DNA from: a virus
DNA length: 42,899 nucleotides
Reading direction: 5' to 3' (one strand)
IMG/VR virus record: IMGVR_UViG_3300003323_000237
Coordinates: 1 to 42,899 of that record
This document shows positions 1 through 7,493 of this stretch, piece by piece. The notes beneath the pieces are model-generated. The model was not told the origin of the DNA, did no database searches, and was given only the letters and a program-made list of their open reading frames with translations. The position numbers and the translations under genes are program-made. Positions within the stretch are counted from its first letter, which is position 1; each line of letters starts with the position of its first letter.

Positions 1-89
1 TTTTTAATTAAAAATATTTAAAAAACTTGCAGGCCGGGGCGATAACATCAAACCGGATTCGCAATTTTAAACTGCAAACTTTTTAAACC

Positions 90-200
90 GTGAAAATATA
101 TCTCTTAGCCCCTCTGACTTTTATAATTGTATGCATAGTTCCGGCCCCTTACTTGAGGGAGATTGATTTTTTTGTTGAACATTTAATTTTTAAGATATAA
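90..200 (+). CDS. Small hydrophobic protein (36 aa, GTG start)
   Basis: Short open frame with a GTG start that follows an ACTTTTTAAA leader like those before other genes here. The product begins MKIYLLAPLTFIIVCIV, one likely membrane segment at residues 3-18, followed by a short polar tail. It ends one base before the next small ORF, as expected for an early operon of tiny genes. No family is recognised. The GTG start and small size make this a tentative call. Confidence 0.35.
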   Translation: MKIYLLAPLTFIIVCIVPAPYLREIDFFVEHLIFKI

Positions 201-201
201 A

Positions 202-366
202 ATGAAAATAGCTAGACTTATACTATTTATCACCGTTATAATAATGGCGGTGATAATTCGTAAAAGACAAATTAGTTTGATGTCTCCAAAAGAGCGGTTT
301 CTTTATGAATTGGATAGAGCTGGTATTTTAGATGTTTGTGATACTTTAAAAGTTATCATTGTTTAA
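202..366 (+). CDS. Small single-pass membrane protein (54 aa)
   Basis: ATG-started frame one base after the preceding small ORF. Residues 5-19 (RLILFITVIIMAVII) form one hydrophobic segment, followed by a basic RKR stretch, so the bulk of the protein probably faces the cytoplasm. The C-terminal part (SPKERFLYELDRAGILD) is amphipathic. I do not recognise a family. Small phage membrane peptides of this type are common in early regions; any host-takeover role would be guesswork. Confidence 0.5.
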   Translation: MKIARLILFITVIIMAVIIRKRQISLMSPKERFLYELDRAGILDVCDTLKVIIV

Positions 367-452
367 AGCCTGTATGAAAACTCGATACCGTTACTCTATT
401 GGTAAATACGCGTGACACTTATAATAGATAAAACTTTTAAACCAAAAATAAA

Positions 453-1067
453 ATGAACATATTCAATAACGATCCTAAAGTAAAAGAAGAACTCTTATCC
501 CTGCTGAAGCACCATCAAGAATTAGATGCCTTTGTGCAAGGGGCATGGCTAACCTCAGAGCAAACTGGAGACATATTTAAGGGATGTTTCTATGGCTGCC
601 TTATGCAGAAAGATACAAATCCATTAAAAGAGTTTTCAGATAAATATGGAGTGGATTTATGGTACTGCCATCTAACTGAAAGAATATTTGAGAATTTACC
701 ACAAGGAAAGTTTGAAGAATTTCCTTATAAAGCTATAGAGGCTCTTCCACTAAGATTTAATTTTAGTAAATTCAAATCTTTATGGTTTAAAACAACTTTA
801 TTAAAACAGCTAGAATGGGTTACGGATGATAGTATTAGAGCTATTCTTCTAAATACTTCTAAGCTTTTTGATGTTCCGTTCGATGAAATAGATTATAAAG
901 CAGCAAAGTCAGCAGCATGGTCAGCATGGTCAGTAGCAAGGTCAGCATGGTCAGCATGGTCAGCAGTAAGGTCAGCAAGGTCGACAAGATCAGCAAAGTC
1001 GGCAAGATCAGACCACTTTGTATTTTTAGCTGAACTTCTTTTTAAACTTATAAAAGAAAATGATTAA
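453..1067 (+). CDS. Phage protein with degenerate SAW/SAR tripeptide repeats (204 aa)
   Basis: Residues 1-140 resemble, from memory, a widespread phage/bacterial family of unknown function with a GC..GC cluster (here GCFYGC, 44-49) and an 'IFE.LP......FP..A..A.P' segment (78-100). Residues 149-186 are low complexity: Ser-Ala plus Trp, Arg, Lys or Thr, encoded by roughly 9-base units related to TCAGCATGG. A hydrophobic/charged tail follows. The stop overlaps the next start (TAATG). Families with alternating Ala/Trp/Ser repeats are known from many phages, but no function is established. The repeat could change length by slippage or recombination. Start chosen at the only upstream ATG, after an ACTTTTAAA leader. 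Confidence 0.85.
   Translation: MNIFNNDPKVKEELLSLLKHHQELDAFVQGAWLTSEQTGDIFKGCFYGCLMQKDTNPLKEFSDKYGVDLWYCHLTERIFENLPQGKFEEFPYKAIEALPLRFNFSKFKSLWFKTTLLKQLEWVTDDSIRAILLNTSKLFDVPFDEIDYKAAKSAAWSAWSVARSAWSAWSAVRSARSTRSAKSARSDHFVFLAELLFKLIKEND
897..1010 (+). repeat. Degenerate 9-bp tandem repeat inside a coding region
   Basis: Imperfect tandem units related to TCAGCATGG / TCAGCAAGG encode SAW/SAR/SAK tripeptides (residues 149-186 of the host ORF). Because the unit is a multiple of three, copy-number change would keep the reading frame and alter only repeat length. Confidence 0.85.
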
Positions 1068-1693
1068 TGGAAGAAAAGAAAATAGCTTTCCCCTTCCGCG
1101 TGAGGGCCTCGTTTAAAAGTACAAGTCAAAAAGCTAGAGTTATAAAAGCGAATAGTTACCGTAACGCTTTAGGACTTATACTAATGAAGTACCCCGGTAA
1201 AGTAATCTCACTTAAACATGCACGAAATATGGATTTAATAAGCTCACAAGTAGAAGCAGCCACGCTATCAAGACAACAGAAAAAAACTTTTTATATCTTT
1301 AAAGATAAAGAAGGTGAATGTGAAGTGTCTAAGGACTTACCAAAAAATTTAGACGATTTACTAGCTGTTTATATTTTGGGGGAAGAATCGAAATCGGAAT
1401 TAGAAAAATTAATCTCTGAACCCCCAAAAGTAAAATTAGATGTTAAACAAGTAAAAGAAAAAACAATGTCGACTAAAACAAAAAAGACTCCCGCAAAGAA
1501 AACTGCGAAAAAAGCTGTAAGTAAAAAAACTGCTCCGGCCACTAAAGAAAAAATAGTAGGAGACAAAATTGCAAGAGGTAACAATATGTCACTCACTGCT
1601 GCCGAATGGAAAAAGGTGGATGCTATTCTAGCAAAAGAAAAAATTTCTTTTTCAGCTTGGAGTAGAGGACTGGTTCAAGCGAAAATAAAATAA
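1067..1693 (+). CDS. Lysine-rich protein with C-terminal ribbon-helix-helix-like segment (208 aa)
   Basis: Three parts can be seen. Residues 1-125 form a mixed domain of unknown type. Residues about 134-164 are a histone-H1/HU-tail-like Lys/Ala/Thr stretch (KKTPAKKTAKKAVSKKT). Residues about 172-208 resemble the small protein at 4589-4750: 'MS..E.KK.DAILAKEKISFS.W.R.L..A.IK', a pattern compatible with a ribbon-helix-helix DNA-binding unit. A nucleic-acid-binding role is therefore likely, but neither target nor function is shown. The start overlaps the previous stop by one base, implying translational coupling. Confidence 0.8.
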   Translation: MEEKKIAFPFRVRASFKSTSQKARVIKANSYRNALGLILMKYPGKVISLKHARNMDLISSQVEAATLSRQQKKTFYIFKDKEGECEVSKDLPKNLDDLLAVYILGEESKSELEKLISEPPKVKLDVKQVKEKTMSTKTKKTPAKKTAKKAVSKKTAPATKEKIVGDKIARGNNMSLTAAEWKKVDAILAKEKISFSAWSRGLVQAKIK

Positions 1694-1793
1694 TGCATTT
1701 AAAAATTGTACAATAAAAGAATTAATTGCTCTAGCTATAACAGAAGTTTAGAAGCTAACAAGGATGCATTGTTCCCTCGGCTGTATAATTTTT

Positions 1794-1934
1794 ATTCTCA
1801 AAGAGACCGTGATGCTTATTAAGTCAGATTTCGCGAATCTGTCAACGTGTAGATAACATCCTTTCGTTTTAGGAAGGGCCTGATGTAGCGGTAAATAAGT
1901 AGAGCCATAGTGAACACAGCGCTCCTTTGAGAAT
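1794..1934 (+). ncRNA. Candidate structured RNA with nested helices
   Basis: The 256-base gap 1694-1949 holds no convincing ORF but a coherent fold. A 10-bp closing helix pairs 1794-1803 (ATTCTCAAAG) with 1925-1934. Inside it, 1814-1820 pairs with 1894-1900 (7 bp, one G-U). Inside that are two hairpins: 1825-1830/1836-1841 (CAGATT/AATCTG, 5-nt loop) and 1860-1865/1872-1877 (CCTTTC/GGAAGG, 6-nt loop). The closing helix is followed by six T (1934-1939), so it may also terminate transcription. The next start codon is at 1950. No known RNA class was recognised and no consensus promoter was found just upstream. Confidence 0.5.
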
Positions 1935-1949
1935 TTTTTAAAGTTGGTT

Positions 1950-2351
1950 ATGAAAGAACGTTTTGAAAAATTAAACAAGCTGCTAAAAGATGGTAAAGTG
2001 TTTATCAGTACGGATAGAGACAATCTTATAAAAGATGAACAGCGCGTATATAAATGGGTAGATTTCTCTCCTCCTGAAAACGAAAAACCTCTTTCCTTTA
2101 TAAATCTTAAACCACAAATACAAATGAACACAATTTACGAATTCGTTGGTAACTACTGCGCCGCCATTGTGATAGCAAAAAGTCGCAAGGCCGCTAAACA
2201 AATTTTATTGCTGAAGTGTCCTGATTTTGGCAATGGTGAAAAGTTTGCCTTTTTAAAGATTGGTATTTCCAATCTTAAAAATGAACATGTTGTTATGATT
2301 ATAAACACTATTAGCAACGATAATAAATTCACTCACTTAGAAACTCTTTAA
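1950..2351 (+). CDS. Hypothetical protein (133 aa)
   Basis: Starts at the ATG 16 bases after the structured element; an in-frame TTG at 1944 is less likely. The first 58 residues are charged; the C-terminal part (from 'MNTIYEFVG', an internal ATG at 2124) reads as a compact alpha/beta sequence containing SRKAAKQILLLK. It ends two bases before the next gene, so it is probably co-transcribed with the replication genes. I do not recognise a family, and the internal ATG could give a shorter second product. Confidence 0.65.
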   Translation: MKERFEKLNKLLKDGKVFISTDRDNLIKDEQRVYKWVDFSPPENEKPLSFINLKPQIQMNTIYEFVGNYCAAIVIAKSRKAAKQILLLKCPDFGNGEKFAFLKIGISNLKNEHVVMIINTISNDNKFTHLETL

Positions 2352-2353
2352 CC

Positions 2354-2923
2354 ATGGCAAAAAATTCAATCGATACATCCGCTGCTATTATAGTAGCAAA
2401 CCTTGAAAAAGAAAGTAAAACTTCTTTTAAAAAGTTAGAAAAGTTTGAAGTTAAAACGGAAGAAGATTATACAATTGCTGGAGACTTGCTCAAGCAATTG
2501 AAAACGTTTAAGAAACATGCGGAACAAAAAGAGTCCAGCATAGTAGACCCTATTAAGCAAGGCCTGAATGAAATTAAATTGTTATTCAAACCTTTCTATT
2601 CTAAAGTAGACGCAACGGAGGCCGCTACTAAATCCGCTATGCTAGCATATATTACAAAAAAGCAATTAGAAGCTGCAAAGATTCAAGAAAAGTTTGACAA
2701 GGGAGAAATAAAAAAGGTTTCTACTTTGATGGATAAACTTGCCCCTACACAGGTAGCTGCTAAAGGTATTCGCGAAACTAAGTATGTGGAAATTGAAAAT
2801 GAGAATTTAATCCCACGAGAATATTTAATCCCAGACATGGTAAAGATTAATCAAGCTATGCTAAAAGAAGGATTGAAAATTAAAGGGTGCAAGATTGAAA
2901 CACGTAAAGGACTAGCGATATGA
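2354..2923 (+). CDS. Phage coiled-coil protein of recombination/replication-operon type (189 aa)
   Basis: Residues about 14-110 are charged and helical with heptad character (LLKQLKTFKKHAEQKE, KSAMLAYITKKQLEAAKIQEKFDKG). The C-terminus ends in 'IPREYLIPDMVKINQAMLKEGLKIKGCKI', a signature I associate with a common phage protein usually encoded beside ssDNA-binding or exonuclease genes. Function is unestablished; Gam-like or annealing-accessory roles are only guesses. Its TGA overlaps the next ATG (ATGA). Confidence 0.8.
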   Translation: MAKNSIDTSAAIIVANLEKESKTSFKKLEKFEVKTEEDYTIAGDLLKQLKTFKKHAEQKESSIVDPIKQGLNEIKLLFKPFYSKVDATEAATKSAMLAYITKKQLEAAKIQEKFDKGEIKKVSTLMDKLAPTQVAAKGIRETKYVEIENENLIPREYLIPDMVKINQAMLKEGLKIKGCKIETRKGLAI

Positions 2924-3084
2924 AATCCAACGCTAAAATAAAAAGATCGTATGTACCTAGAAAGTATCTCTCGTTCTGGTCAAATCTATTCTCTAACGCT
3001 GCTGATAATATTAGAGGGGCAAGAGCTGTTTTTAAAATAATTGATTCTATACAAATTCAAAACTCTCTCCATGCAACTAGTTAA
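2920..3084 (+). CDS. Small basic protein (54 aa)
   Basis: ATG overlaps the previous stop (ATGA), and the frame overlaps the helicase gene by 14 bases. The product is basic at its N-terminus (MKSNAKIKRSYVPRKYL) with a mildly hydrophobic middle. No family is recognised. The tight overlaps at both ends match the pattern of real small genes in this region. Confidence 0.55.
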   Translation: MKSNAKIKRSYVPRKYLSFWSNLFSNAADNIRGARAVFKIIDSIQIQNSLHATS

Positions 3085-4399
3085 ATCTCAACAAAAATTT
3101 TTCGATCGGATAGCTTCTACTACTACTAACTATTTCGTCACGGGTAAGCCTGGGGTCGGGAAGTCAGTACTTATAAACGCATTAGTAGATGCGTTTCCAA
3201 ATAAGTACACGTTAGCAGCACCAACAGGATTGGCCGCGTTAAATATTGGTGGGCGGACTTTAAATTCTATATTTCGCATTCCAATCTTTGAAGGTATTAT
3301 AGAGCCAGACTACAACCAATTTTCAAATGATGATCAAGTTATAAAAATGATTCGATTCAACATTAAACATCTAATTATAGATGAGATAAGTATGGTTAGA
3401 GCCGACATGCTCGACTACATTGATCGCCTATTGAAGTACTGCAAGAAAAACGATTTACCGTTCGGTGGAATTCAAGTTATTATAGTAGGAGACTTCTTTC
3501 AACTACCCCCCGTTGCAAAGCCTTTCGAACTTGGTCAACTAAATGCGAATAATTATAAAACGCCTTTTGCATTTAGCGCGAAAATTTTTGAATCGGCAAA
3601 TTTTGAAACGTTAGAGTTAACTGAGGTTTTAAGACAGAAAGAAATTCAATTCATTAAAATACTTCACGCTGCTAGAACAGGCGATATAACAATCGCACAG
3701 TGTGGTAAGCTGAATAAAAATGTTAGAAGCGCTGACGACTTACGAATCACTTTATGCGGTATAAATCGCGACGCTGCCACAATAAATGCCAACCATTTAA
3801 AGAATTTGCCAGGCGAAACTGTAGAGTTTACCGGAGTAAAGTATGGAGAATGGCCGGCCCTACCCGTAGAGGAATTGCTTCAATTTAAAATAGGGGCCCA
3901 AGTCATGGTTAAAATGAATGGTGCAGATAGAGAGCAAAACGACAGGGATGGACTATTTCAATCCAAAGTTGTAAATGGTACTATGGGTAGAGTAGTATCC
4001 TTCATGGATGGAAATACGAAAGTAGAATCTGGCAATGTGACCGCTATAAATATTCAACTTGATAGTGGAGAGGAAATTTTAATACACCGTAGAACTTGGC
4101 AACGTAAGATAAAAGAATTAATAGACGGTGAATGGAATGAACGTGTAGTCGCATCATACGAACAAATACCTCTAACGCTTGCCTGGGCAATTTCTATTCA
4201 TAAATCGCAAGGGCAATCATTTGATAAGGTAACTATTGATCCGAGAAAAATGTTTGCAAATGGGCAATTGTATGTCGCATTGTCCAGATGTAGAACTTTA
4301 GAAGGAATTAATTTTACCAGTGTGGTGAATACTTCTAAATTTAAAGCAGATAACAACGTGAAACAATTTTATAAACAATTGAAAAATGCCAAAAATTAG
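3071..4399 (+). CDS. SF1 DNA helicase, Pif1/RecD-like (442 aa)
   Basis: ATP-dependent DNA helicase of superfamily 1, presumably acting at the phage fork or in recombination. Walker A GKPGVGKS lies at residues 25-32, Walker B IIDEIS at 102-107, motif III GDFFQLPPV at 140-148, a 'SIHKSQGQSFD' motif V-like block near 370-380, and motif VI YVALSRCRT at 401-409. These are standard for the Pif1/RecD2/Dda group, and the length fits a compact phage version. I chose ATG 3071 over an upstream in-frame TTG (3041), because the ATG product starts directly at the conserved 'Q..F' region. The gene overlaps the following ORF by 14 bases. Confidence 0.93.
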   Translation: MQLVKSQQKFFDRIASTTTNYFVTGKPGVGKSVLINALVDAFPNKYTLAAPTGLAALNIGGRTLNSIFRIPIFEGIIEPDYNQFSNDDQVIKMIRFNIKHLIIDEISMVRADMLDYIDRLLKYCKKNDLPFGGIQVIIVGDFFQLPPVAKPFELGQLNANNYKTPFAFSAKIFESANFETLELTEVLRQKEIQFIKILHAARTGDITIAQCGKLNKNVRSADDLRITLCGINRDAATINANHLKNLPGETVEFTGVKYGEWPALPVEELLQFKIGAQVMVKMNGADREQNDRDGLFQSKVVNGTMGRVVSFMDGNTKVESGNVTAINIQLDSGEEILIHRRTWQRKIKELIDGEWNERVVASYEQIPLTLAWAISIHKSQGQSFDKVTIDPRKMFANGQLYVALSRCRTLEGINFTSVVNTSKFKADNNVKQFYKQLKNAKN

Positions 4400-4586
4400 C
4401 AGCGTGCATATAATGTCCTTAGAGGACGTTTTCACATTTGGAAAGTACAAAGGTCTAACGCTTGAATGGGCTATCAACGAGGATTTAAAATATGTGAAAT
4501 GGCTTGTTGAAGAAAAGATGCTCGAAATGAATAACGAGGCATTTGCCGAGTATCAAGAAAATTTAAAATTTGACGAAACAATTTAA
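4386..4586 (+). CDS. Stand-alone ExoX-C-terminal-like domain protein (66 aa)
   Basis: The core 'FTFGKYKGLTLEWAINEDLKYVKWLVEEK' (residues 15-43) matches the small domain usually found at the C-terminus of exodeoxyribonuclease X-like exonucleases (pattern FGKYKG.t......dp.Y..Wl). Here it stands alone with no nuclease domain, between a helicase and a DnaQ-like exonuclease gene. It may act in trans with that exonuclease (inference). An internal ATG (4416) gives a shorter 56-aa alternative. Overlaps the helicase gene by 14 bases. Confidence 0.75.
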   Translation: MPKISSVHIMSLEDVFTFGKYKGLTLEWAINEDLKYVKWLVEEKMLEMNNEAFAEYQENLKFDETI

Positions 4587-4588
4587 TC

Positions 4589-4750
4589 ATGGCAAGACCG
4601 CGAAAAAAAGGTAGTACCAATTCTTTCAACGGGATAGGTATGGATAAAGAGGATGATAAAAAGTTAATTGCTATACTTAAAGATAAAGGACTATCTTTTA
4701 AAAGTGTGGCGAGAACTTTATTCAAGGCATACATCAAAGAAAACTCATAA
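4589..4750 (+). CDS. Small ribbon-helix-helix-like protein (53 aa)
   Basis: Begins with a basic arm (MARPRKKGS), followed by 'MDKEDDKKLIAILKDKGLSFKSVARTLFKAYIK'. The spacing (short strand, helix, turn, helix) resembles ribbon-helix-helix regulators, and it matches the C-terminus of the protein at 1067-1693. DNA binding is likely but not demonstrated. It may be a small phage transcription regulator. The ATG lies two bases after the previous stop. Confidence 0.65.
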   Translation: MARPRKKGSTNSFNGIGMDKEDDKKLIAILKDKGLSFKSVARTLFKAYIKENS

Positions 4751-4763
4751 ACACTTTGAAAAT

Positions 4764-4991
4764 ATGAAACGAGAACACATCGCAAAAGCTATTGAGCTAG
4801 AAGACAAACTTCAGCAACTAGAACAGGATTGGGCAACCGTAAAAACAGCGTCTTCTATTTTTATAGGTACTGAAGGTAAACCGCTTGTTTCACTGGTAAA
4901 CAAACAACTGCTGCTACGTTTGCAATTGCAAGCTCAACATGAAATTCAAGAGCAAATTAAGAATGTAAAAATTCAAATTGAAAAATTATGA
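4764..4991 (+). CDS. Coiled-coil protein (75 aa)
   Basis: Almost entirely helical with heptads: AKAIELEDKLQQLEQDW at the N-terminus and LLLRLQLQAQHEIQEQIKNVKIQI at the C-terminus, separated by a short loop (IGTEGKP). That suggests an antiparallel helical hairpin. ATG 4764 is preferred over upstream in-frame codons that would overlap the previous gene. No family recognised. Its TGA overlaps the next ATG. Confidence 0.65.
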   Translation: MKREHIAKAIELEDKLQQLEQDWATVKTASSIFIGTEGKPLVSLVNKQLLLRLQLQAQHEIQEQIKNVKIQIEKL

Positions 4992-5125
4992 TTTACTTCT
5001 TAGGTATATGTAAACTCCCGGATAGATATACTCCTAACTGTCCATTACAGTATATTTTGTCTTTTCCGTACCATGCAATCTACTTACCAACTATAAATAA
5101 AGTAGGATTATTTCACATCAACTAA
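4988..5125 (+). CDS. Small hypothetical protein (45 aa)
   Basis: ATGA overlap with the preceding gene. The product (MIYFLGICKLPDRYTPNC...) contains two Cys and several aromatic residues and is moderately hydrophobic. It ends nine bases before the exonuclease gene. Nothing is recognised. The coupling supports translation, but the short length keeps confidence moderate. Confidence 0.45.
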   Translation: MIYFLGICKLPDRYTPNCPLQYILSFPYHAIYLPTINKVGLFHIN

Positions 5126-5134
5126 ACCTTAATT

Positions 5135-5668
5135 ATGAAAAACCATCTAATGCTCGACCTTGAAACCTTAGGCGTAAACCCGGGCTGTGCTATTTTGTCT
5201 TTTGCGGCAATGCCATTTGATTTGAAAACGGGTACAACTAGCGAACCGTTTTATACTACTATTGATTTGAATAGTAGTATAAATGCCGGATTAAAAATTG
5301 AGCCGGACACTTTTAAATGGTGGATGAAACAAAATGATCAGGCTAGAGGACTGGTTAGTAAAACCGGATTATCTCTGGAGGAAGCCTTACGAGATTTCCA
5401 ATATTTTATCTCAATTCAATTTGCAGGAGATCCATTTTCTGTATGGGGCAATTCTTCATCTTTTGATTGCAGCATTTTAAAATCTGCTTATGACATTTGC
5501 AAATTGGATTTGCCCTGGAACGTTTTCAACGAGCGGGACTATCGAACTGTAAAAGGTTTATTCCCTGCTAACCTGCCTAAAAAAGATTCTGAAAAAGCTC
5601 ACGACCCTATATATGACTGTGAGTATCAAATTGAATGTTTGGTTCAAATATTAAACAGTTTAAAATGA
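5135..5668 (+). CDS. DnaQ-like 3'-5' exonuclease, DEDDh type (177 aa)
   Basis: RNase H-fold exonuclease. Visible catalytic residues: D8 and E10 in 'MLDLETLG', D111 in 'WGNSSSFD', and H156/D161 in 'HDPIYDCEYQIECL', the DEDDh order. The 'KWWMKQND' segment is typical of the Rv2179c-like/phage subgroup. It acts on 3' ends of DNA or RNA; here it could proofread or process nucleic acid beside the polymerase, which carries its own exonuclease domain. The stop overlaps the polymerase start (ATGA), so the two are translationally coupled. Confidence 0.9.
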   Translation: MKNHLMLDLETLGVNPGCAILSFAAMPFDLKTGTTSEPFYTTIDLNSSINAGLKIEPDTFKWWMKQNDQARGLVSKTGLSLEEALRDFQYFISIQFAGDPFSVWGNSSSFDCSILKSAYDICKLDLPWNVFNERDYRTVKGLFPANLPKKDSEKAHDPIYDCEYQIECLVQILNSLK

Positions 5669-7392
5669 AGTCTATCGCCCTTGACATAGAAGCTATCGGC
5701 CTCGACCCTTACAATGGAACTATATGGAGTTTAACTGTTAATGATGGTAAAACTATAATAGTAGAGCATGACTGTTTTGGTAAGGCCACATTTTTAAAAA
5801 AATATCGCAAAGTATTAGAAGACCCCAACACATGCAAAGTCATTCATAACGCTGGGTATGATGGCCCGTACATTGTTTTATTCTTTAAGCAAGTTTTTGG
5901 TATTGATGTAAGAATAAAAAATATTTGGGATACTATGCTTTGTGAGACTGTTATTCAAGGGGTGCAGATTCCAAAAAATTCCCGCGATCAGCAATTATAT
6001 ATTAAACACTCAGCCAAATTAGAATTTACTTTACCCAGGTACGGTTTTTCAATTCCAGATAAAGACATCACAAAAAATTTTATTGGCCGGCCTATCGGTA
6101 AAAAGTTTACTATGCCTGAATTGAAATATATGGAGGATGATGTGAAAGATCTTCTAAAGTTACAAAAAGCTCAAGAGTATCTTTTAACTCGCGATGGCCT
6201 ACTAGAAGTTGCTTTATTAGAAAATTTAAATGTGGAACGGGTTATAGACGCAAAGGTTCACGGGATTGGTTGGGATGGAAAAATTTGGAAAAAGATAGCA
6301 GAGGACAACGAAAAAGAATTTAAAAAACGTATGGCCTTGTTGCCATCTACGGTTGACAATTGGAACAGCCCTAAAAAGGTAAAAGATTATTTTAAGAGTA
6401 GAGGTATATTGATTAATTCGTTTGATGAAATTGATAAAGTGTATGCAACAACTAAAAATAAAACACTTGGTGATTTTATAGAGGCCAGGAATCTAACCAA
6501 ATCAATCACCGCATACGGGATGAATTGGTTTAAGGATGGATTTTGCAATATTGACGGACGAGTACGTGCTTCTATTCAACAAATCGTTAATACGGGCCGC
6601 TACAGTATGTACAACCCCAACTTGCAACAACTCCCCGCTAAAGGCCTCCACCGTAGCGCATTTGTACCTCGTAAGGGATATAAATTTGTTATAGGCGACT
6701 TTTCAGGGCAGGAAATGGGCATTATGGCAGCGGCTAGTAAAGAGGATTTATGGATTGACGCGATGCTTAGAGGGGATGATATACACTCTTTAACAGCTAG
6801 TCTATTATATGCAACACAATGGGCAACAGCTGGAGAAAAAGGTTGTACGTTTCCTAAAAAATGTTCTTGTAAGGGCCATAAATTGTTGAGAGAGCCGACC
6901 AAAATTTTAAATTTTATGCTTGCGTACGGTGGAGGGCCAAACAGGTTTGCTGAAAACACTGGATGTACTTTAGCTGAAGCACAAACAATTGTTAAAAGAT
7001 ATCGTAAAGTAGTACCGCGTTTGACCATGTGGCTAAATAACAATGCCAGAGAAGCGTTAAAGACTGGTGTTTCATTTTCTGCCGATCCTTACAAACGTAG
7101 ACGCCTGTTAAAAGGAGTAGAGGATTGGCAGATTGAAAATCAAGGTAAGAATAATCCTGTGCAATCTCCAGGTGCAAACATGATTAAACTTGCTATGAAT
7201 TCTATAAGCTGGGAGTATTACATCCCCCTTGTAATTCACGATGAAATAATTTTAGAAGTGCCCACTAAATCCGCAAAGGTAGCGAGTAAACATTTGAAAA
7301 AAATAATGGAGGAGTCCGCTGATTACATTACTGGAATCAAAGGTCTTATAAAAGTAACTCCTAGAATTGCTGATAATTTAATGAAGGAATAA
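5665..7392 (+). CDS. DNA polymerase, family A, with 3'-5' exonuclease domain (575 aa)
   Basis: Replicative phage polymerase. The N-terminal exonuclease domain starts with D7/E9 ('ALDIEAIG') and continues through 'HNAGYDGPYI' and 'WDTMLCETVI'. The polymerase domain shows 'TGRYSMYNPNLQQLP', motif A with D345 (GDFSGQE), motif B R409/K413 (REPTK..NFMLAYGGG) and motif C H525-D526-E527 (VIHDEI). Residues 394-405 hold a Cys/His cluster (C..KKCSCKGH) in the insertion before motif B, possibly a metal site. I chose ATG 5665 (ATGA overlap) over an upstream in-frame TTG. No 5'-nuclease domain is present. Confidence 0.95.
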   Translation: MKSIALDIEAIGLDPYNGTIWSLTVNDGKTIIVEHDCFGKATFLKKYRKVLEDPNTCKVIHNAGYDGPYIVLFFKQVFGIDVRIKNIWDTMLCETVIQGVQIPKNSRDQQLYIKHSAKLEFTLPRYGFSIPDKDITKNFIGRPIGKKFTMPELKYMEDDVKDLLKLQKAQEYLLTRDGLLEVALLENLNVERVIDAKVHGIGWDGKIWKKIAEDNEKEFKKRMALLPSTVDNWNSPKKVKDYFKSRGILINSFDEIDKVYATTKNKTLGDFIEARNLTKSITAYGMNWFKDGFCNIDGRVRASIQQIVNTGRYSMYNPNLQQLPAKGLHRSAFVPRKGYKFVIGDFSGQEMGIMAAASKEDLWIDAMLRGDDIHSLTASLLYATQWATAGEKGCTFPKKCSCKGHKLLREPTKILNFMLAYGGGPNRFAENTGCTLAEAQTIVKRYRKVVPRLTMWLNNNAREALKTGVSFSADPYKRRRLLKGVEDWQIENQGKNNPVQSPGANMIKLAMNSISWEYYIPLVIHDEIILEVPTKSAKVASKHLKKIMEESADYITGIKGLIKVTPRIADNLMKE

Positions 7393-7409
7393 TTTTAAAC
7401 TTTTAAATC

Positions 7410-7493
7410 ATGAAAGTGCATTTCACACGAGATCGATTATCGACTATGGGGGGATCAACTATCTTTTACGAACTAAACGAACCCAGTATATGA
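7410..7493 (+). CDS. Very small ORF (27 aa)
   Basis: Follows an AACTTTTAAA leader and ends in an ATGA overlap with the next gene. The peptide starts MKVHFTRDRLSTMGG. Nothing is recognised. Placement and coupling are the only support. Confidence 0.35.
   Translation: MKVHFTRDRLSTMGGSTIFYELNEPSI

Noticed and set aside
399-425. Sigma-70-like TTGGTA/TATAAT before the 204-aa gene
   Set aside because: Spacer is 15 bases and the -7 box does not fit the TAnnTTTG pattern that the other promoters here follow.
1879-1905. CTGATG-T sequence in the structured RNA as a degenerate hammerhead
   Set aside because: Core reads CTGATGT rather than CTGATGA and no GAAA strand follows at the right spacing.
1748-2131. 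127-aa minus-strand open frame
   Set aside because: Opposes the structured RNA and the plus-strand 133-aa gene; hydrophobic/Ser-rich composition is that of an antisense shadow.
6600-7043. 147-aa minus-strand open frame inside the DNA polymerase gene
   Set aside because: Antisense to conserved polymerase motifs A and B.
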